A DNA stretch of 64,000 bases from Clostridiales bacterium (GCA_012513435.1 JAAZCE010000008.1:30046-94045), one strand, 5' to 3'; counted from the stretch's first letter, positions 54,089-63,862 are shown. The notes: a model not told the origin generated them from the letters alone. Made by a program: numbers and translations.

Positions 54089-55438
54089 CTATCCGAATCT
54101 CTTAGTTAATAATACGGCCAAATCCTCAGCCAGCCTGGCAATATGGTCAGTGTCCTCCCCTTCAATCATTACTCTGACCAAGGGCTCCGTCCCCGAAGGT
54201 CTTATGAGGACTCTGCCTACACCTTTGATTTCGCTCTCCACATTTGCTATAGCCTGTTTGACTATTGCATCCTGTTCAAATTTCTGCTTGTTTTCCGATT
54301 TTACTCTTGCGTTCCTAAGCACCTGAGGAAATATGTCTATTGCATCCGAAAGCTCCGAAGGCTTCTTTCCCGAAAGCAGCACCGCCTGCAAAAGCTGAAG
54401 CGATGACAATATCCCATCTCCCGTAGTCGTATGATTGAGGAAAATAATATGCCCCGACTGTTCTCCGCCTATGCTGCATCCCGTCTTCAGCATGCTTTCC
54501 AGAACGTACCTGTCACCTACGCTCGTCACTTCCACCTCTGCATCTATCTTCTCTATGTATTTATGGAAACCGATGTTGCTCATTACTGTTGCCGTAACAA
54601 GGTTCTCTGTAAGCAGACCCTTTGCCTTCATCATTTCCGCGCAGATACAAATCAGCTTATCTCCATCTATTACTCGCCCCTTTTCATCCACCGCTATCAG
54701 CCTGTCAGCATCCCCATCGTATGCAAGTCCTAGGAAGGCATCTTGCCTTACTACCTCTGCCTGAAGCTTTTCAGTGTGAGTGGAGCCGCAGTTATCATTG
54801 ATGTTTATTCCGTTAGGCTTGTTCCCTATTACAGTGATATCGGCACCAAGCTCGGAGTAAACCTTGGCGGCTACGCTGTAAGCCGCTCCGTTGGCGCAGT
54901 CAAGAACCAGCTTCATGCCTTTAATATCCACGTCTATGGTAGATTCTAGGAACTTGGCATATCTATCCATAGCGTCATCATCTGCCTCCAGACATCTGCC
55001 CAGCTTATCGCCTGTTATGTGGCTGTTCACGTCTATATCTCTGAGAATTATATCCTCAATCTCATCCTCCATGGAATCATCCAGTTTGAATCCGTCACCG
55101 TTAAAAAACTTTATCCCATTGTACTCAAAAGGATTGTGCGATGCGGATATTACGACTCCTGCATCTGCCTGATATGTCCTTACAAGGTAGGCTATTGCCG
55201 GTGTAGGAAGAACTCCGACTTTAATAACATTGCCACCTACTGCCAGTATGCCTGCACTTAAAGCATCTTCCAGCATATCCCCCGATAGTCGAGTGTCCTT
55301 GCCTATTAGCACGACAGGCCTTGTTTTATCCTTGCTCAACACATATGCTCCGGCCTTCCCCAGCTTAAACGCTAACTCAGGAGTGAGCTCTGCATTGGCT
55401 ACTCCTCTCACTCCGTCAGTTCCAAATAATCTTCCCAT
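54089..55438 (-). CDS. glmM: Phosphoglucosamine mutase
   Basis: GRLFGTDGVRGVAN, VISASHNPFEYNGIKFF. Confidence 0.98.
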   Translation of the reverse strand: MGRLFGTDGVRGVANAELTPELAFKLGKAGAYVLSKDKTRPVVLIGKDTRLSGDMLEDALSAGILAVGGNVIKVGVLPTPAIAYLVRTYQADAGVVISASHNPFEYNGIKFFNGDGFKLDDSMEDEIEDIILRDIDVNSHITGDKLGRCLEADDDAMDRYAKFLESTIDVDIKGMKLVLDCANGAAYSVAAKVYSELGADITVIGNKPNGININDNCGSTHTEKLQAEVVRQDAFLGLAYDGDADRLIAVDEKGRVIDGDKLICICAEMMKAKGLLTENLVTATVMSNIGFHKYIEKIDAEVEVTSVGDRYVLESMLKTGCSIGGEQSGHIIFLNHTTTGDGILSSLQLLQAVLLSGKKPSELSDAIDIFPQVLRNARVKSENKQKFEQDAIVKQAIANVESEIKGVGRVLIRPSGTEPLVRVMIEGEDTDHIARLAEDLAVLLTKRFG

Positions 55439-55459
55439 ATCCTTCTCCTTATTTATTTG

Positions 55460-56392
55460 TTATTGTGCTGCCACTACCCAGACTACAGCTGTAACATCCT
55501 TTTGTGTATCCATTTCATATACCCCGCTAGACAGTTCCTCAAGGTCTATGCTTATCTCGTATTTTCCTGCAGCCGTTATACTGCTCAAATCTATTATGCC
55601 CTTAACCGTTTCTACACTTTTCAGGCTGTCCGTCGTTCCTATTATTCTGATGGTCTTCGGTGCTGATATCTTCTGTATTTCAAATTCACTGCTGAGATTT
55701 TCATCAATAAGATCCAGCTCTACCTTTGCCGCCGTAAGCAGCTGAGCTGTAACATTTATTCCTTTTACCTGAGGCTTCACTCCGTATATTACATTCCCCT
55801 TTTTATCAACAGGCGTAAGCTCAACGTAAAAATCCTGGGCACTCTTGTGCATCTTATTTGTCGGTATGGTTCCGCTTACAGCCTCCGCCTTTTTCACTGA
55901 GCTTTCGGCTCCGCTGACCATTACATAAAGGTAATCGTAATCTCCCGACCAAGGTACTAGTTTACCGCTGCCTACATCTCCTATGAAATTCACCTCTACC
56001 GGCCTTTCTTCACTGACCAGGTCTTCCACTTCGAATTCAAGAGTTTCCTGGGATATGCCTTCTAAAGCAATGCCTGAAGGAAGGTTGATACTTAGCTCTT
56101 TTTCATTCTTACCTTTCTCACATCCGTTCACATCTACAGTTGCCGTTATACCATTTTCGGCAGCCTCATTGACCTGAGACCTCTTGCCCTTAATGGTGGC
56201 GCTTACTGTAACAGTATCCTCCTCTACGGCTGCCAGACCATCATCTGCTAAAAGCTCTGTATTAGCAAAGCTGACCTGTATATCGTTTACCTTCAGCTTG
56301 GTTTCGGGGTTCACTTCCCCCATTACATACACCCACAGCAGCACGGCAATGACAAGAGAGATAATTCTAAGAACTATTTTATTGTTCAGCAT
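55460..56392 (-). CDS. cdaR: YbbR-domain protein, CdaA regulator
   Basis: N-terminal TM then YbbR repeats; position between cdaA and glmM. Confidence 0.92.
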   Translation of the reverse strand: MLNNKIVLRIISLVIAVLLWVYVMGEVNPETKLKVNDIQVSFANTELLADDGLAAVEEDTVTVSATIKGKRSQVNEAAENGITATVDVNGCEKGKNEKELSINLPSGIALEGISQETLEFEVEDLVSEERPVEVNFIGDVGSGKLVPWSGDYDYLYVMVSGAESSVKKAEAVSGTIPTNKMHKSAQDFYVELTPVDKKGNVIYGVKPQVKGINVTAQLLTAAKVELDLIDENLSSEFEIQKISAPKTIRIIGTTDSLKSVETVKGIIDLSSITAAGKYEISIDLEELSSGVYEMDTQKDVTAVVWVVAAQ

Positions 56393-57248
56393 CCTTCTTC
56401 CCCCTTATCTTTGCAAAAAATCTTGAGATTGCTGACATTGTCCCCGTCATTTCCCCCGCATTGAGATACATGTTGAGCAATGTCTTTTCCACCGTCTTAG
56501 TGTCTAGGAATCTGGAAAGCTGACCATCGCTGGCCATTGAAATTATCCCGGTTTCCTCCGATACCAATATGGTCAATGCATCAGAATGTTCCGTTATACC
56601 TATACCAGCTCGGTGTCTTGTTCCAAGCTGCTTGCTAATGCTGTTGTTCTTGCTAAGAGGGAGAACGCATCCTGCTGCATACAATCTGCCGTCCTTAATT
56701 ATGACTGCTCCGTCATGCATAGGTGCGCCTTCGTAAAAGATATTTCCCAGAAGCATTTCGGAAACTTCCGCATCGACTATGGTCCCTGTTTCGACAATAT
56801 CATAAAGGGATGTTTCCCGCTCAAAAATAATAAGCGCGCCCACTCTATCCTGAGAAAAAGATTCGACAGCTTTAACTATCTGATTGGTTATCCTTTTGCC
56901 TTCCTCTTTATCGAGGGCACCAAGGTGTGCGTTAACTATCTTACTTCTGCCCATGAATTCCAGGCCTCTTCTAAGCTCTGGCTGGAACACGATAAGAATG
57001 GCCACCGCTCCCAAGGCAACAGTACCCTTCAGCAACCAGTTGATGGTGTGCAGGCCAAGCACTCCGGAAACAAACGTAGCTATCACAAGGAGGAGCACTC
57101 CCTTCAGCAGCTGCTCCGCTCTTGTTTGCTTAATAAGCCCAAGCAATTTATAAATCACAAAGGCCACTATAAGAATATCTATAATATCCGCAATCGCAAT
57201 TCCGGAAAATGCATTTTCAAAAAATCTCTGCATGTGTATTCTCCACAA
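56379..57248 (-). CDS. cdaA: Diadenylate cyclase
   Basis: DAC domain MHDGAVIIKDGRLYAAGCVLPLS, RHRAGIGITE. Confidence 0.97.
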   Translation of the reverse strand: MWRIHMQRFFENAFSGIAIADIIDILIVAFVIYKLLGLIKQTRAEQLLKGVLLLVIATFVSGVLGLHTINWLLKGTVALGAVAILIVFQPELRRGLEFMGRSKIVNAHLGALDKEEGKRITNQIVKAVESFSQDRVGALIIFERETSLYDIVETGTIVDAEVSEMLLGNIFYEGAPMHDGAVIIKDGRLYAAGCVLPLSKNNSISKQLGTRHRAGIGITEHSDALTILVSEETGIISMASDGQLSRFLDTKTVEKTLLNMYLNAGEMTGTMSAISRFFAKIRGKKDAEQ

Positions 57249-57348
57249 ATTTATTCATACCATTACATTTTACAAAAATTAGGGTTCCTTTTCAATAGCA
57301 AAGATAATAAAACACAATGGTTTCACACATCCTCCATAAAATCGAATT

Positions 57349-57374
57349 GAAGTCCCGCAAAATTGCGGGACTTC
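57349..57374 (-). terminator. Terminator after hpf
   Basis: GAAGTCCCGC-aaaatt-GCGGGACTTC perfect 10-bp stem. Confidence 0.75.
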
Positions 57375-57407
57375 ATAATTATATGTTTCACTATTCCATT
57401 TATTCTA

Positions 57408-57935
57408 TCAATATGTTGTTTCCAGAACTCCGTAATCGTTGTCGTTTCTCTTGTATACCACATTTACCGAATCCGTCTCCATATTAAGGAAAACATAGAA
57501 GTTGTGTGCCAGCAGTTCCATTTGGACTATGGCCTCATCCACCATCATAGGTTCCAGCTCAAACTTCTTCCTCTTCACAATGTGTATATCTTCCTGTTCC
57601 TCCTCAAAGGCCGGAAGGTCTGTAAACACTATTTCCTTATTACCCTTGTACTTTTTCTGAAGCTTAGTCTTGAATCTGGACATCTGAGTCGAAAGTTTTT
57701 CGATTACCCTGTCCACTGCATCGTAAGGATCTTCGGCCTTGACTTCGGCTCTGAAAATCGTTCCCTTTGCATTTATGGTAGCTTCTACTTTGTACCCGCC
57801 TTTCTCTCTTATTGTCATTACGTTACCGATGATTTCGTTTGAAAAATATTTATCTAGCTTTTCAAACTTCTTCTCTATAGTCTCTTTTAACTTATCGCTG
57901 GGACTATAGCTCTTACCAGTGATGTTTACCTTCAT
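57408..57935 (-). CDS. hpf: Ribosome hibernation promoting factor, long form (HPF/RaiA)
   Basis: MKVNITGKSYSPSDKLKETIEKKFEKLDKYF and C-terminal dimerisation region; start after GGAGGTTGTTATT. Confidence 0.95.
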   Translation of the reverse strand: MKVNITGKSYSPSDKLKETIEKKFEKLDKYFSNEIIGNVMTIREKGGYKVEATINAKGTIFRAEVKAEDPYDAVDRVIEKLSTQMSRFKTKLQKKYKGNKEIVFTDLPAFEEEQEDIHIVKRKKFELEPMMVDEAIVQMELLAHNFYVFLNMETDSVNVVYKRNDNDYGVLETTY

Positions 57936-58010
57936 AATAACAACCTCCTTTTGTAGGCTTTTCTTTATTATACCATATCTTGTGTGATAATAAAGTGTTT
58001 TTGTTCTGTA

Positions 58011-58198
58011 TGCAATATGTATATGACTCAGCTGACCTGATCTTTGCCCCCACACTTGCCTTTACCCGACTTTGTCGGAGGACTTACATCTAAACTACGC
58101 CATGCTCACTGCCGCTTTGCGGAACAGCTTACGTGGGACCCTTCGCCCGTAGCTGGCCTGGCCTTTCAATCACAGACCTGAGTCATATACATATTGCA
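58011..58198 (-). ncRNA. Structured RNA candidate, probable raiA-motif ncRNA
   Basis: Perfect 21-bp terminal inverted repeat TGCAATATGTATATGACTCAG / CTGAGTCATATACATATTGCA; internal hairpins CCGAC-AAA-GTCGG and CCGC-AAA-GCGG; lies between comF and hpf/raiA. Confidence 0.72.
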
Positions 58199-58952
58199 CC
58201 GGCTTCTTGTTGCCGCCCGAAGCTAAGGTAAGCAGCAATACTGCTTCTGCGCCCGCCTCAAGCAGCGTTTTGCTGCAGGAATCCGCCGTACTTCCGGTGG
58301 TATATATGTCATCTATAAGTAAAACCTTTTTATTGTAAACTTTCTCAAGTGCGCCAGAGCATACTGCAAAGGCTCCTCTCAAAGCGCTTTCCCTTTCCAC
58401 AGGGCTGAGGCTTCTCAGCAAGGCAGTCTCTCTTGTTCTGACCACAGCATCCCCGAGAAAAGGTTTTTCCATTTTTTTCGCCAGAGATTCGGCCATAAGT
58501 GCCGACTGATTATATCCCCTTTTTCTTTCTCTCCTCCTGTGTATCGGTACGGGAATTATAACATCTGCATCTATGTTTTCACAAGACATTCTGTCATATA
58601 ATATATCTCCGAATTTCTTTCCCAAATAGCTTTTGCCATTGTACTTGTAATCAAGTAAAAGTTCACGCTCTTTCAGACCATAGGTCATGCAGCTGTATCC
58701 CTTATCAAAATAGTGAGGATATGCCATGCAGTCGTAGCACAGCTGCCCCTTGTATGTGTCCTGCAAGGCTTTGCCGCATTTTCGGCACCTTCTGCCATTT
58801 ATCCAGTGAAACTCTCTGATACACTTGTCACAGAGAGAATAGGGCCTCGTCCCGTCTATAAGGCTGCCGCAGCTTATACAATAAATACCCGACGGAAACA
58901 ATGCCTCGTCCACAACCTTTATTGCTCTCTCCCAAATACCGCCTCTATCCAT
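58170..58952 (-). CDS. comF: ComF family phosphoribosyltransferase-like protein
   Basis: Zn-finger CISCG...CDKCI...CRKCGKAL...CYDC; PRPP motif VLLIDDIYTTGST. Confidence 0.93.
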   Translation of the reverse strand: MDRGGIWERAIKVVDEALFPSGIYCISCGSLIDGTRPYSLCDKCIREFHWINGRRCRKCGKALQDTYKGQLCYDCMAYPHYFDKGYSCMTYGLKERELLLDYKYNGKSYLGKKFGDILYDRMSCENIDADVIIPVPIHRRRERKRGYNQSALMAESLAKKMEKPFLGDAVVRTRETALLRSLSPVERESALRGAFAVCSGALEKVYNKKVLLIDDIYTTGSTADSCSKTLLEAGAEAVLLLTLASGGNKKPVQYVYDSGL

Positions 58953-58980
58953 TTCCTTTTCCCCTTTATCTTCGCCTGTG

Positions 58981-61200
58981 CTATAGTTCCCCTATTAAAA
59001 ACTTCCTGAGCCTTACAGCCAATCCGGAAAACCTCTGGCTTACAACATTGTTGTCTACCATCCCATTGAGCTTGTTCTCTGAACCTACCAGGATGACTGC
59101 TTTCCTTCCCCTTGTCACAGCTGTGTAAAGCAGGTTCCTCGTAGCCAGCATAGGCGGAAACCAGCTGACAGGCATGATTATTATAGGGAATTCACTGCCC
59201 TGGCTTTTGTGTACCGTAACAGCGTAAGCAAGCTCCAGTTCGTCAAGCTGAGCAAAGTTATATTTAACGTATTTCACATCATCGTATATAACTGTTATTT
59301 CATTGAATTCTTTGTCTATGCTATCTATGAAGCCCACGTCTCCATTAAAAACCCCTTCTCCCTCTGAAAAATCCTCACGGTTTTTCCATACAAGCTCGTA
59401 GTTGTTCTTTATCTGCATCACCTTGTCGCCTTCTCGGAAAACTCTTTCTCCGAAGGCCTTTTCGGCCAGAAATTCATCGGGCGGATTCAACACCTCCTGC
59501 AGCTTCTTGTTCAGGTTTATGCTTCCCAAAAGGCCCTTTCTCACAGGCGTAAGAACCTGTATATCAACCGTGGGCGATATCTCCTTGTAATAATCCGGTA
59601 ACCTTACGAGACAGAGATTCTTGATGGTTTCAAGCATCTCCTTTTCCGTATTTCTTCTCAGCAGAAAAAAGTCCTTGTCCTTCGTATTACAATCAGGGTA
59701 CTCTCCCTTGTTAATTCTGTGGGCATTGACCACTATCATGCTTTCCTTGGCCTGCCTGAATATCTCCGTCAGCTTGTTGGAATAGATATATTCACTGTCT
59801 ATTATATCCCCCAGCACGTTACCTGCACCTACAGAAGGAAGCTGGTCCGCATCTCCAACTATTATTAGCCTGGTGCCTGATTTTATAGCGCTGACAAGAC
59901 CGTTCATGAGCATAAGGTCTATCATGGAGGCTTCATCTATGACAATGGCATCGTATTCAAGGGGACTATCGGCTGTTTTCCCGAATTTCATAAAGCTTCC
60001 ATCGCCCGAAAAACTGTACTCAAGCAGCCTATGTATGGTGGAGGCATAGTGCCCCGATGTTTCGGTTATCCTTTTGGCCGCCCTTCCCGTAGGCGCGGCT
60101 ATAGCCGTTTTGAATCCGCTGTATTCCAGTATGTTTATAATGGCATTGATAATAGTTGTCTTGCCTGTACCCGGCCCTCCTGTTATTACGGACACTCCCA
60201 TATTAAGTGAGGTTTTAACAGCGTGCTTCTGATTTTCCGACAGATATATCCCTGTATCATTTTCTGTTCTCTTAATAAGGCTGTCCGCATCTGCCGCTAT
60301 TGGCTTCAGCCTGGCTTCGCTGAGAAGGGACAGACATTTGCAGACATTTTGCTCAGCCAAATAGTAGGGCATCAAGAACACTACGGATTGGCCCTCCAGG
60401 CTCTCAACATGTACATCGCCTTCAAAAGCCATGGTTACGACGGCGTCGTCTATGGTATCCATAGGTAGGTCGAGAAGCTGCCCTGTTTTCTCACACAGCA
60501 TATCACGGGGCAGATAGGTATTGCCTTCCCCTGCAAAGTAGGATAATGTAAATTTTATTCCGCTCTTTATCCTAAAGCTGTCGTCAGAGGATATTCCCAT
60601 TTTCTCCGCTATCTTATCGGCCTTTTTAAAGCCTATGCCAAAAACATCCTCTACAAGCCTATAAGGGTTCTCCTCCACAGCAGCTATAGTGTTGCCGCCG
60701 TATACCTGATAGAGCTTCATAGCGTAATTGGCACTTATACCAAATTGCTGAAGAAAAATAGTTACATTAGCAAACTCTCTGTGCTGGGCAAAGCTTTCCG
60801 CTACCCTTTCAGCAGTTTTGGGCCCTATTCCCGGAATGTCCGTAAGCCTTTCCGGCTCTTTTTCTATTATATATAGAGTCTCCTTGCCGAATTTTGAAAC
60901 TATGGCTGCAGCGGTTTTGGACCCTATTCCTTTGAGTATACCTGATGATAAAAATCCTCTGATGCCTTCCTCGCTTGAAGGCATTACATCCTCAAATTCC
61001 TTTATGGCAAACTGTTCACCATAAGTGGGATGAACGGTCATTTCTCCCCTCAATAAAAAACTTCTTCCCACACCGGCTCCGGGCAGAACGCCAACTACCG
61101 TATAGGCTTCTAGTTCAGTTTCAAAAACGGCTACAGTATAGCCGTTTTCGTCATTATGGAATATTATTTCTTCAATGGTTCCTTGTATTTCCTTCTTCAT
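58981..61200 (-). CDS. recD2: RecD-like ATP-dependent DNA helicase (RecD2/YrrC)
   Basis: VITGGPGTGKTTIINAI, VIDEASMIDLMLM, AYAVTVHKSQGSEFPIIIMP. Confidence 0.95.
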   Translation of the reverse strand: MKKEIQGTIEEIIFHNDENGYTVAVFETELEAYTVVGVLPGAGVGRSFLLRGEMTVHPTYGEQFAIKEFEDVMPSSEEGIRGFLSSGILKGIGSKTAAAIVSKFGKETLYIIEKEPERLTDIPGIGPKTAERVAESFAQHREFANVTIFLQQFGISANYAMKLYQVYGGNTIAAVEENPYRLVEDVFGIGFKKADKIAEKMGISSDDSFRIKSGIKFTLSYFAGEGNTYLPRDMLCEKTGQLLDLPMDTIDDAVVTMAFEGDVHVESLEGQSVVFLMPYYLAEQNVCKCLSLLSEARLKPIAADADSLIKRTENDTGIYLSENQKHAVKTSLNMGVSVITGGPGTGKTTIINAIINILEYSGFKTAIAAPTGRAAKRITETSGHYASTIHRLLEYSFSGDGSFMKFGKTADSPLEYDAIVIDEASMIDLMLMNGLVSAIKSGTRLIIVGDADQLPSVGAGNVLGDIIDSEYIYSNKLTEIFRQAKESMIVVNAHRINKGEYPDCNTKDKDFFLLRRNTEKEMLETIKNLCLVRLPDYYKEISPTVDIQVLTPVRKGLLGSINLNKKLQEVLNPPDEFLAEKAFGERVFREGDKVMQIKNNYELVWKNREDFSEGEGVFNGDVGFIDSIDKEFNEITVIYDDVKYVKYNFAQLDELELAYAVTVHKSQGSEFPIIIMPVSWFPPMLATRNLLYTAVTRGRKAVILVGSENKLNGMVDNNVVSQRFSGLAVRLRKFLIGEL

Positions 61201-61208
61201 ACGGTGTC

Positions 61209-62480
61209 CTATCTCAGCCAGGTTACTCCTCTTATGCTTCTGCTCAACTTGCTTTTGCTTAATCTCTTGGCATTGATCAGCAATATTTTTCGAGTGTTGT
61301 TTTCGGGTTTTTTGTGGACTACATCAGGCAGCAACGTCATAAGAAATGCTGCTCTCTGCGGACTGTCCGTAATTCCAGCTTCTATGATGTCTTCAACATC
61401 TATCACCAGGTCCTCTTCAAATATCGGCTCCTTGTTCATTATGATTTCACGGAGCATTGCATCTCTGCCTTCTATTTTTGCCGTATTGTAATCGAAGAGT
61501 ATAGCCTCTGCCTTCAAAAGCCTGTCGAGGTAATTAAAACTCTCCCATCCCCTTCTGTGTATGCATCTTTTCAGCTCTGTGGAATTGTTGATGAAGTAAA
61601 CGCTTCTTATTCCTGTTTTGGATTCAAGGAGAAGCGCCTTATCGTGCTCGCTGTGAGGCAGATATTCAACTGCCTCGTCATAATGCCTTCTGAAGCGGTA
61701 GTAAAAAAGGTTCAGCCTTCTCAGAGGCACATGCTTTATCTGGTCTATTCTCTCGCAAAGTATCCTATACTCATCTGCTTCTCTTCTATTGTTTTGAGAT
61801 GCTTTCTTGCCGATTATGTATTCCACAAGCCCTAACCCAGCAAGCATCTTAAGAGCCTTGCCGGCGTAGTCACCGTTGACGATTTCCAGCATTTCTTCCA
61901 GTATATCGGCCTTCCTTGCTCTAGCCAGCAGTCCTGAGTTTTTGGTTATGGCTTCGGAAAGGCCCTTAGACATGTCAAGGTTATAAAGGGACGCATACTT
62001 TACCGCTTCCAAAATTCTTATCGGTCTCTTTTCAAGGGATTGAACTATATCTCCCGCAGGTTTGAGTATGAGCTTCTTAATGTCCTCTCTTCCGCCGTAT
62101 GGGTCTATGGGAGACTTCTGGGAATGTTCTGCAATGGTCTCAGCTGTAAAGGCGTAATTCTTTAATTCGTCCTCTATAGTGGCTTCGTATGTAATAAGGT
62201 CAGCTATCACTCCCTCATAGGAATCGGCAACATTTACATCATCAGACTTCACTTCTACAGTATAATCCAGTCTTATTACTCGCTTCCCTACCTTTTCTCC
62301 CTCATCAAACAACTCCGTCAGCTTTTCCTGAGGGCAGTCAGTGTATATATCCCAGTCAAGGGGCTCTTCGCCTAAATAGGCTGCCATGACACAATGCCCT
62401 GCACAGTAGGCATCGTAACCTGCTTCAGCAATCTTGTTTACGATTTTGTTTATCTCCTTAGGCCGCTTTACCATCTTCAC
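61209..62480 (-). CDS. Divergent class II nucleotidyltransferase (CCA-adding/polyA polymerase-like)
   Basis: AGHCVMAAYLGEEPLDWDIYTD and DPYGGREDIKKLILK resemble CCA/PAP motifs but several conserved residues differ. Confidence 0.7.
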   Translation of the reverse strand: MKMVKRPKEINKIVNKIAEAGYDAYCAGHCVMAAYLGEEPLDWDIYTDCPQEKLTELFDEGEKVGKRVIRLDYTVEVKSDDVNVADSYEGVIADLITYEATIEDELKNYAFTAETIAEHSQKSPIDPYGGREDIKKLILKPAGDIVQSLEKRPIRILEAVKYASLYNLDMSKGLSEAITKNSGLLARARKADILEEMLEIVNGDYAGKALKMLAGLGLVEYIIGKKASQNNRREADEYRILCERIDQIKHVPLRRLNLFYYRFRRHYDEAVEYLPHSEHDKALLLESKTGIRSVYFINNSTELKRCIHRRGWESFNYLDRLLKAEAILFDYNTAKIEGRDAMLREIIMNKEPIFEEDLVIDVEDIIEAGITDSPQRAAFLMTLLPDVVHKKPENNTRKILLINAKRLSKSKLSRSIRGVTWLR

Positions 62481-63436
62481 ACCATCCTTTTGTAAATCGT
62501 TCTGTTATCCAATGTCCACACCCTATCGCTGAATTCACCCGGCTCTGTCTTTTCCAAAGCCTCCTGCATATCGTACATTTTGGCATCCATCATATCCAGA
62601 TAGTGCAACATTTCCGCCTCTGGAAACAGTGGCTTTTTCGGGCTTCCAAATTCCGGTTCATAGTGATGGGACAGCATCATATGTTCAAGCATAATAGCCT
62701 TTTCTTTGGGTATTCCAAGCTCCCTGGCAAGTTTATCCACAGTCTTCACTCCCTGAACAAGGTGCCCAAGCATTTTCCCCTCAAAGGAATAGCCAGTGGA
62801 TATCCCTAGCTCATTGGCCTCGATTTCATTTATCTTCTCCATGTCGTGGAGTATTACTCCTGCCATGACCAAGTCAAGGCTAAGATTCGTATATATTTCA
62901 CAGGCTTTCTCTCCCATCATAAGCATACGCTTAATATGATACAAAAGACCTGCCATTTCGGCATGGTGATTTTTCTGTGCCGCAGGATAGTACATGAGCT
63001 TTTCTCTGTTATCATCAAGCTGCCTGATACAAATTCTCCTCAGGTCTTCGTCCTCAAGCCCTTTAGCCTTGCCGTAGATGTAATCCAACATATTCTGGGC
63101 GTCCTCGGGCGCCGCCTTGATATAGTCCTTCATATCCAGCTCATCTTCTGCCGACGTCTGTCTTATCTTGCTGACTCTCAGCTGCTTCATACCGTTCCAC
63201 TCGCTGACCAAAGCCCTTATCTTGATAATAGTTCCTTCCTTGATTTTCTCAAGTCCGGGCAGCTCCTCATCGACTATGTCCCATTTTTTACCGGATATTT
63301 CACCCGTGGCGTCTGCCAGCAGCAAATCCAGATAGGCCTTCTTGTTGGAACCCACCTTCACTGCAACTGATTTGACTATAAAATATGACGTAAGCTCCTG
63401 ACCTGTTCTTATGTCAGAAATAAAGATATCTTTCAT
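62477..63436 (-). CDS. OB-fold/HD-domain 3'-5' exoribonuclease (YhaM family)
   Basis: N-terminal OB fold (LLLADATGEISGKKWDI), HD motif VILHDMEKINE. Confidence 0.9.
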   Translation of the reverse strand: MKDIFISDIRTGQELTSYFIVKSVAVKVGSNKKAYLDLLLADATGEISGKKWDIVDEELPGLEKIKEGTIIKIRALVSEWNGMKQLRVSKIRQTSAEDELDMKDYIKAAPEDAQNMLDYIYGKAKGLEDEDLRRICIRQLDDNREKLMYYPAAQKNHHAEMAGLLYHIKRMLMMGEKACEIYTNLSLDLVMAGVILHDMEKINEIEANELGISTGYSFEGKMLGHLVQGVKTVDKLARELGIPKEKAIMLEHMMLSHHYEPEFGSPKKPLFPEAEMLHYLDMMDAKMYDMQEALEKTEPGEFSDRVWTLDNRTIYKRMV

Positions 63437-63598
63437 TTGCCTTCCTCTCCGTATAACATGGTTTTTCCTCTTGAAAGTCTATCACGATTTTGCTGTTTTT
63501 ACAACTCAAAGTATAACATAACCAGAGATTATATGTCAATATTTTCCATAATCCGATTCTTACACCTCGTTACGATGTTTAATTTGTACACAAAAATT

Positions 63599-63613
63599 CC
63601 CGCTTAACGCGGG
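63599..63613 (-). terminator. Hairpin, likely terminator
   Basis: CCCGC-ttaac-GCGGG; minus strand followed by AATTTTTG. Confidence 0.5.
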
Positions 63614-63702
63614 CTTATGCTGTAGACAAAGCTCAACCTCAGGCATGAGTTTTGTCTTTATTAATCTCAAAAAAGCTCAGTGGATTATCCGCAGACAACA
63701 AC

Positions 63703-63726
63703 AAAAGACCCCTCTCGAGGTCTTTT
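63703..63726 (-). terminator. Terminator downstream of tuf
   Basis: AAAAGACC ... GGTCTTTT. Confidence 0.7.
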
Positions 63727-63739
63727 ATCTCATTTTATT

Positions 63740-63835
63740 TACGCAATGCACAACGTTCAGCTTCGCTGCTCTCTGACTCCAGCTGCAAATCGACGCTTCA
63801 GGAAAATGTGCAGAATTTTTCGTTCACCACTAGGA
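63740..63835 (-). repeat. Candidate dispersed intergenic repeat / structured element in tuf 3' region
   Basis: Closing TGCACA...TGTGCA with internal CAGC-GAA-GCTG hairpin; no ordinary gene; repeat status is from general recollection only. Confidence 0.35.
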
Positions 63836-63862
63836 ATCAGCGGTAAACCAAAAGGCAAATAT

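Noticed and set aside
56586-57350. 254-aa plus-strand ORF
   Set aside because: Antisense to cdaA, no domain recognised
57936-58055. Upstream extension of the hpf ORF (MWGQRSGQLSHIHIAY...)
   Set aside because: Extends into the structured RNA; true start is MKVNITGKSYSP preceded by a strong ribosome-binding site
63747-63812. Attenuator or riboswitch for tuf
   Set aside because: Located 3' of tuf, not upstream, so a cis-regulatory leader for tuf is unlikely; kept only as a repeat/3' UTR element
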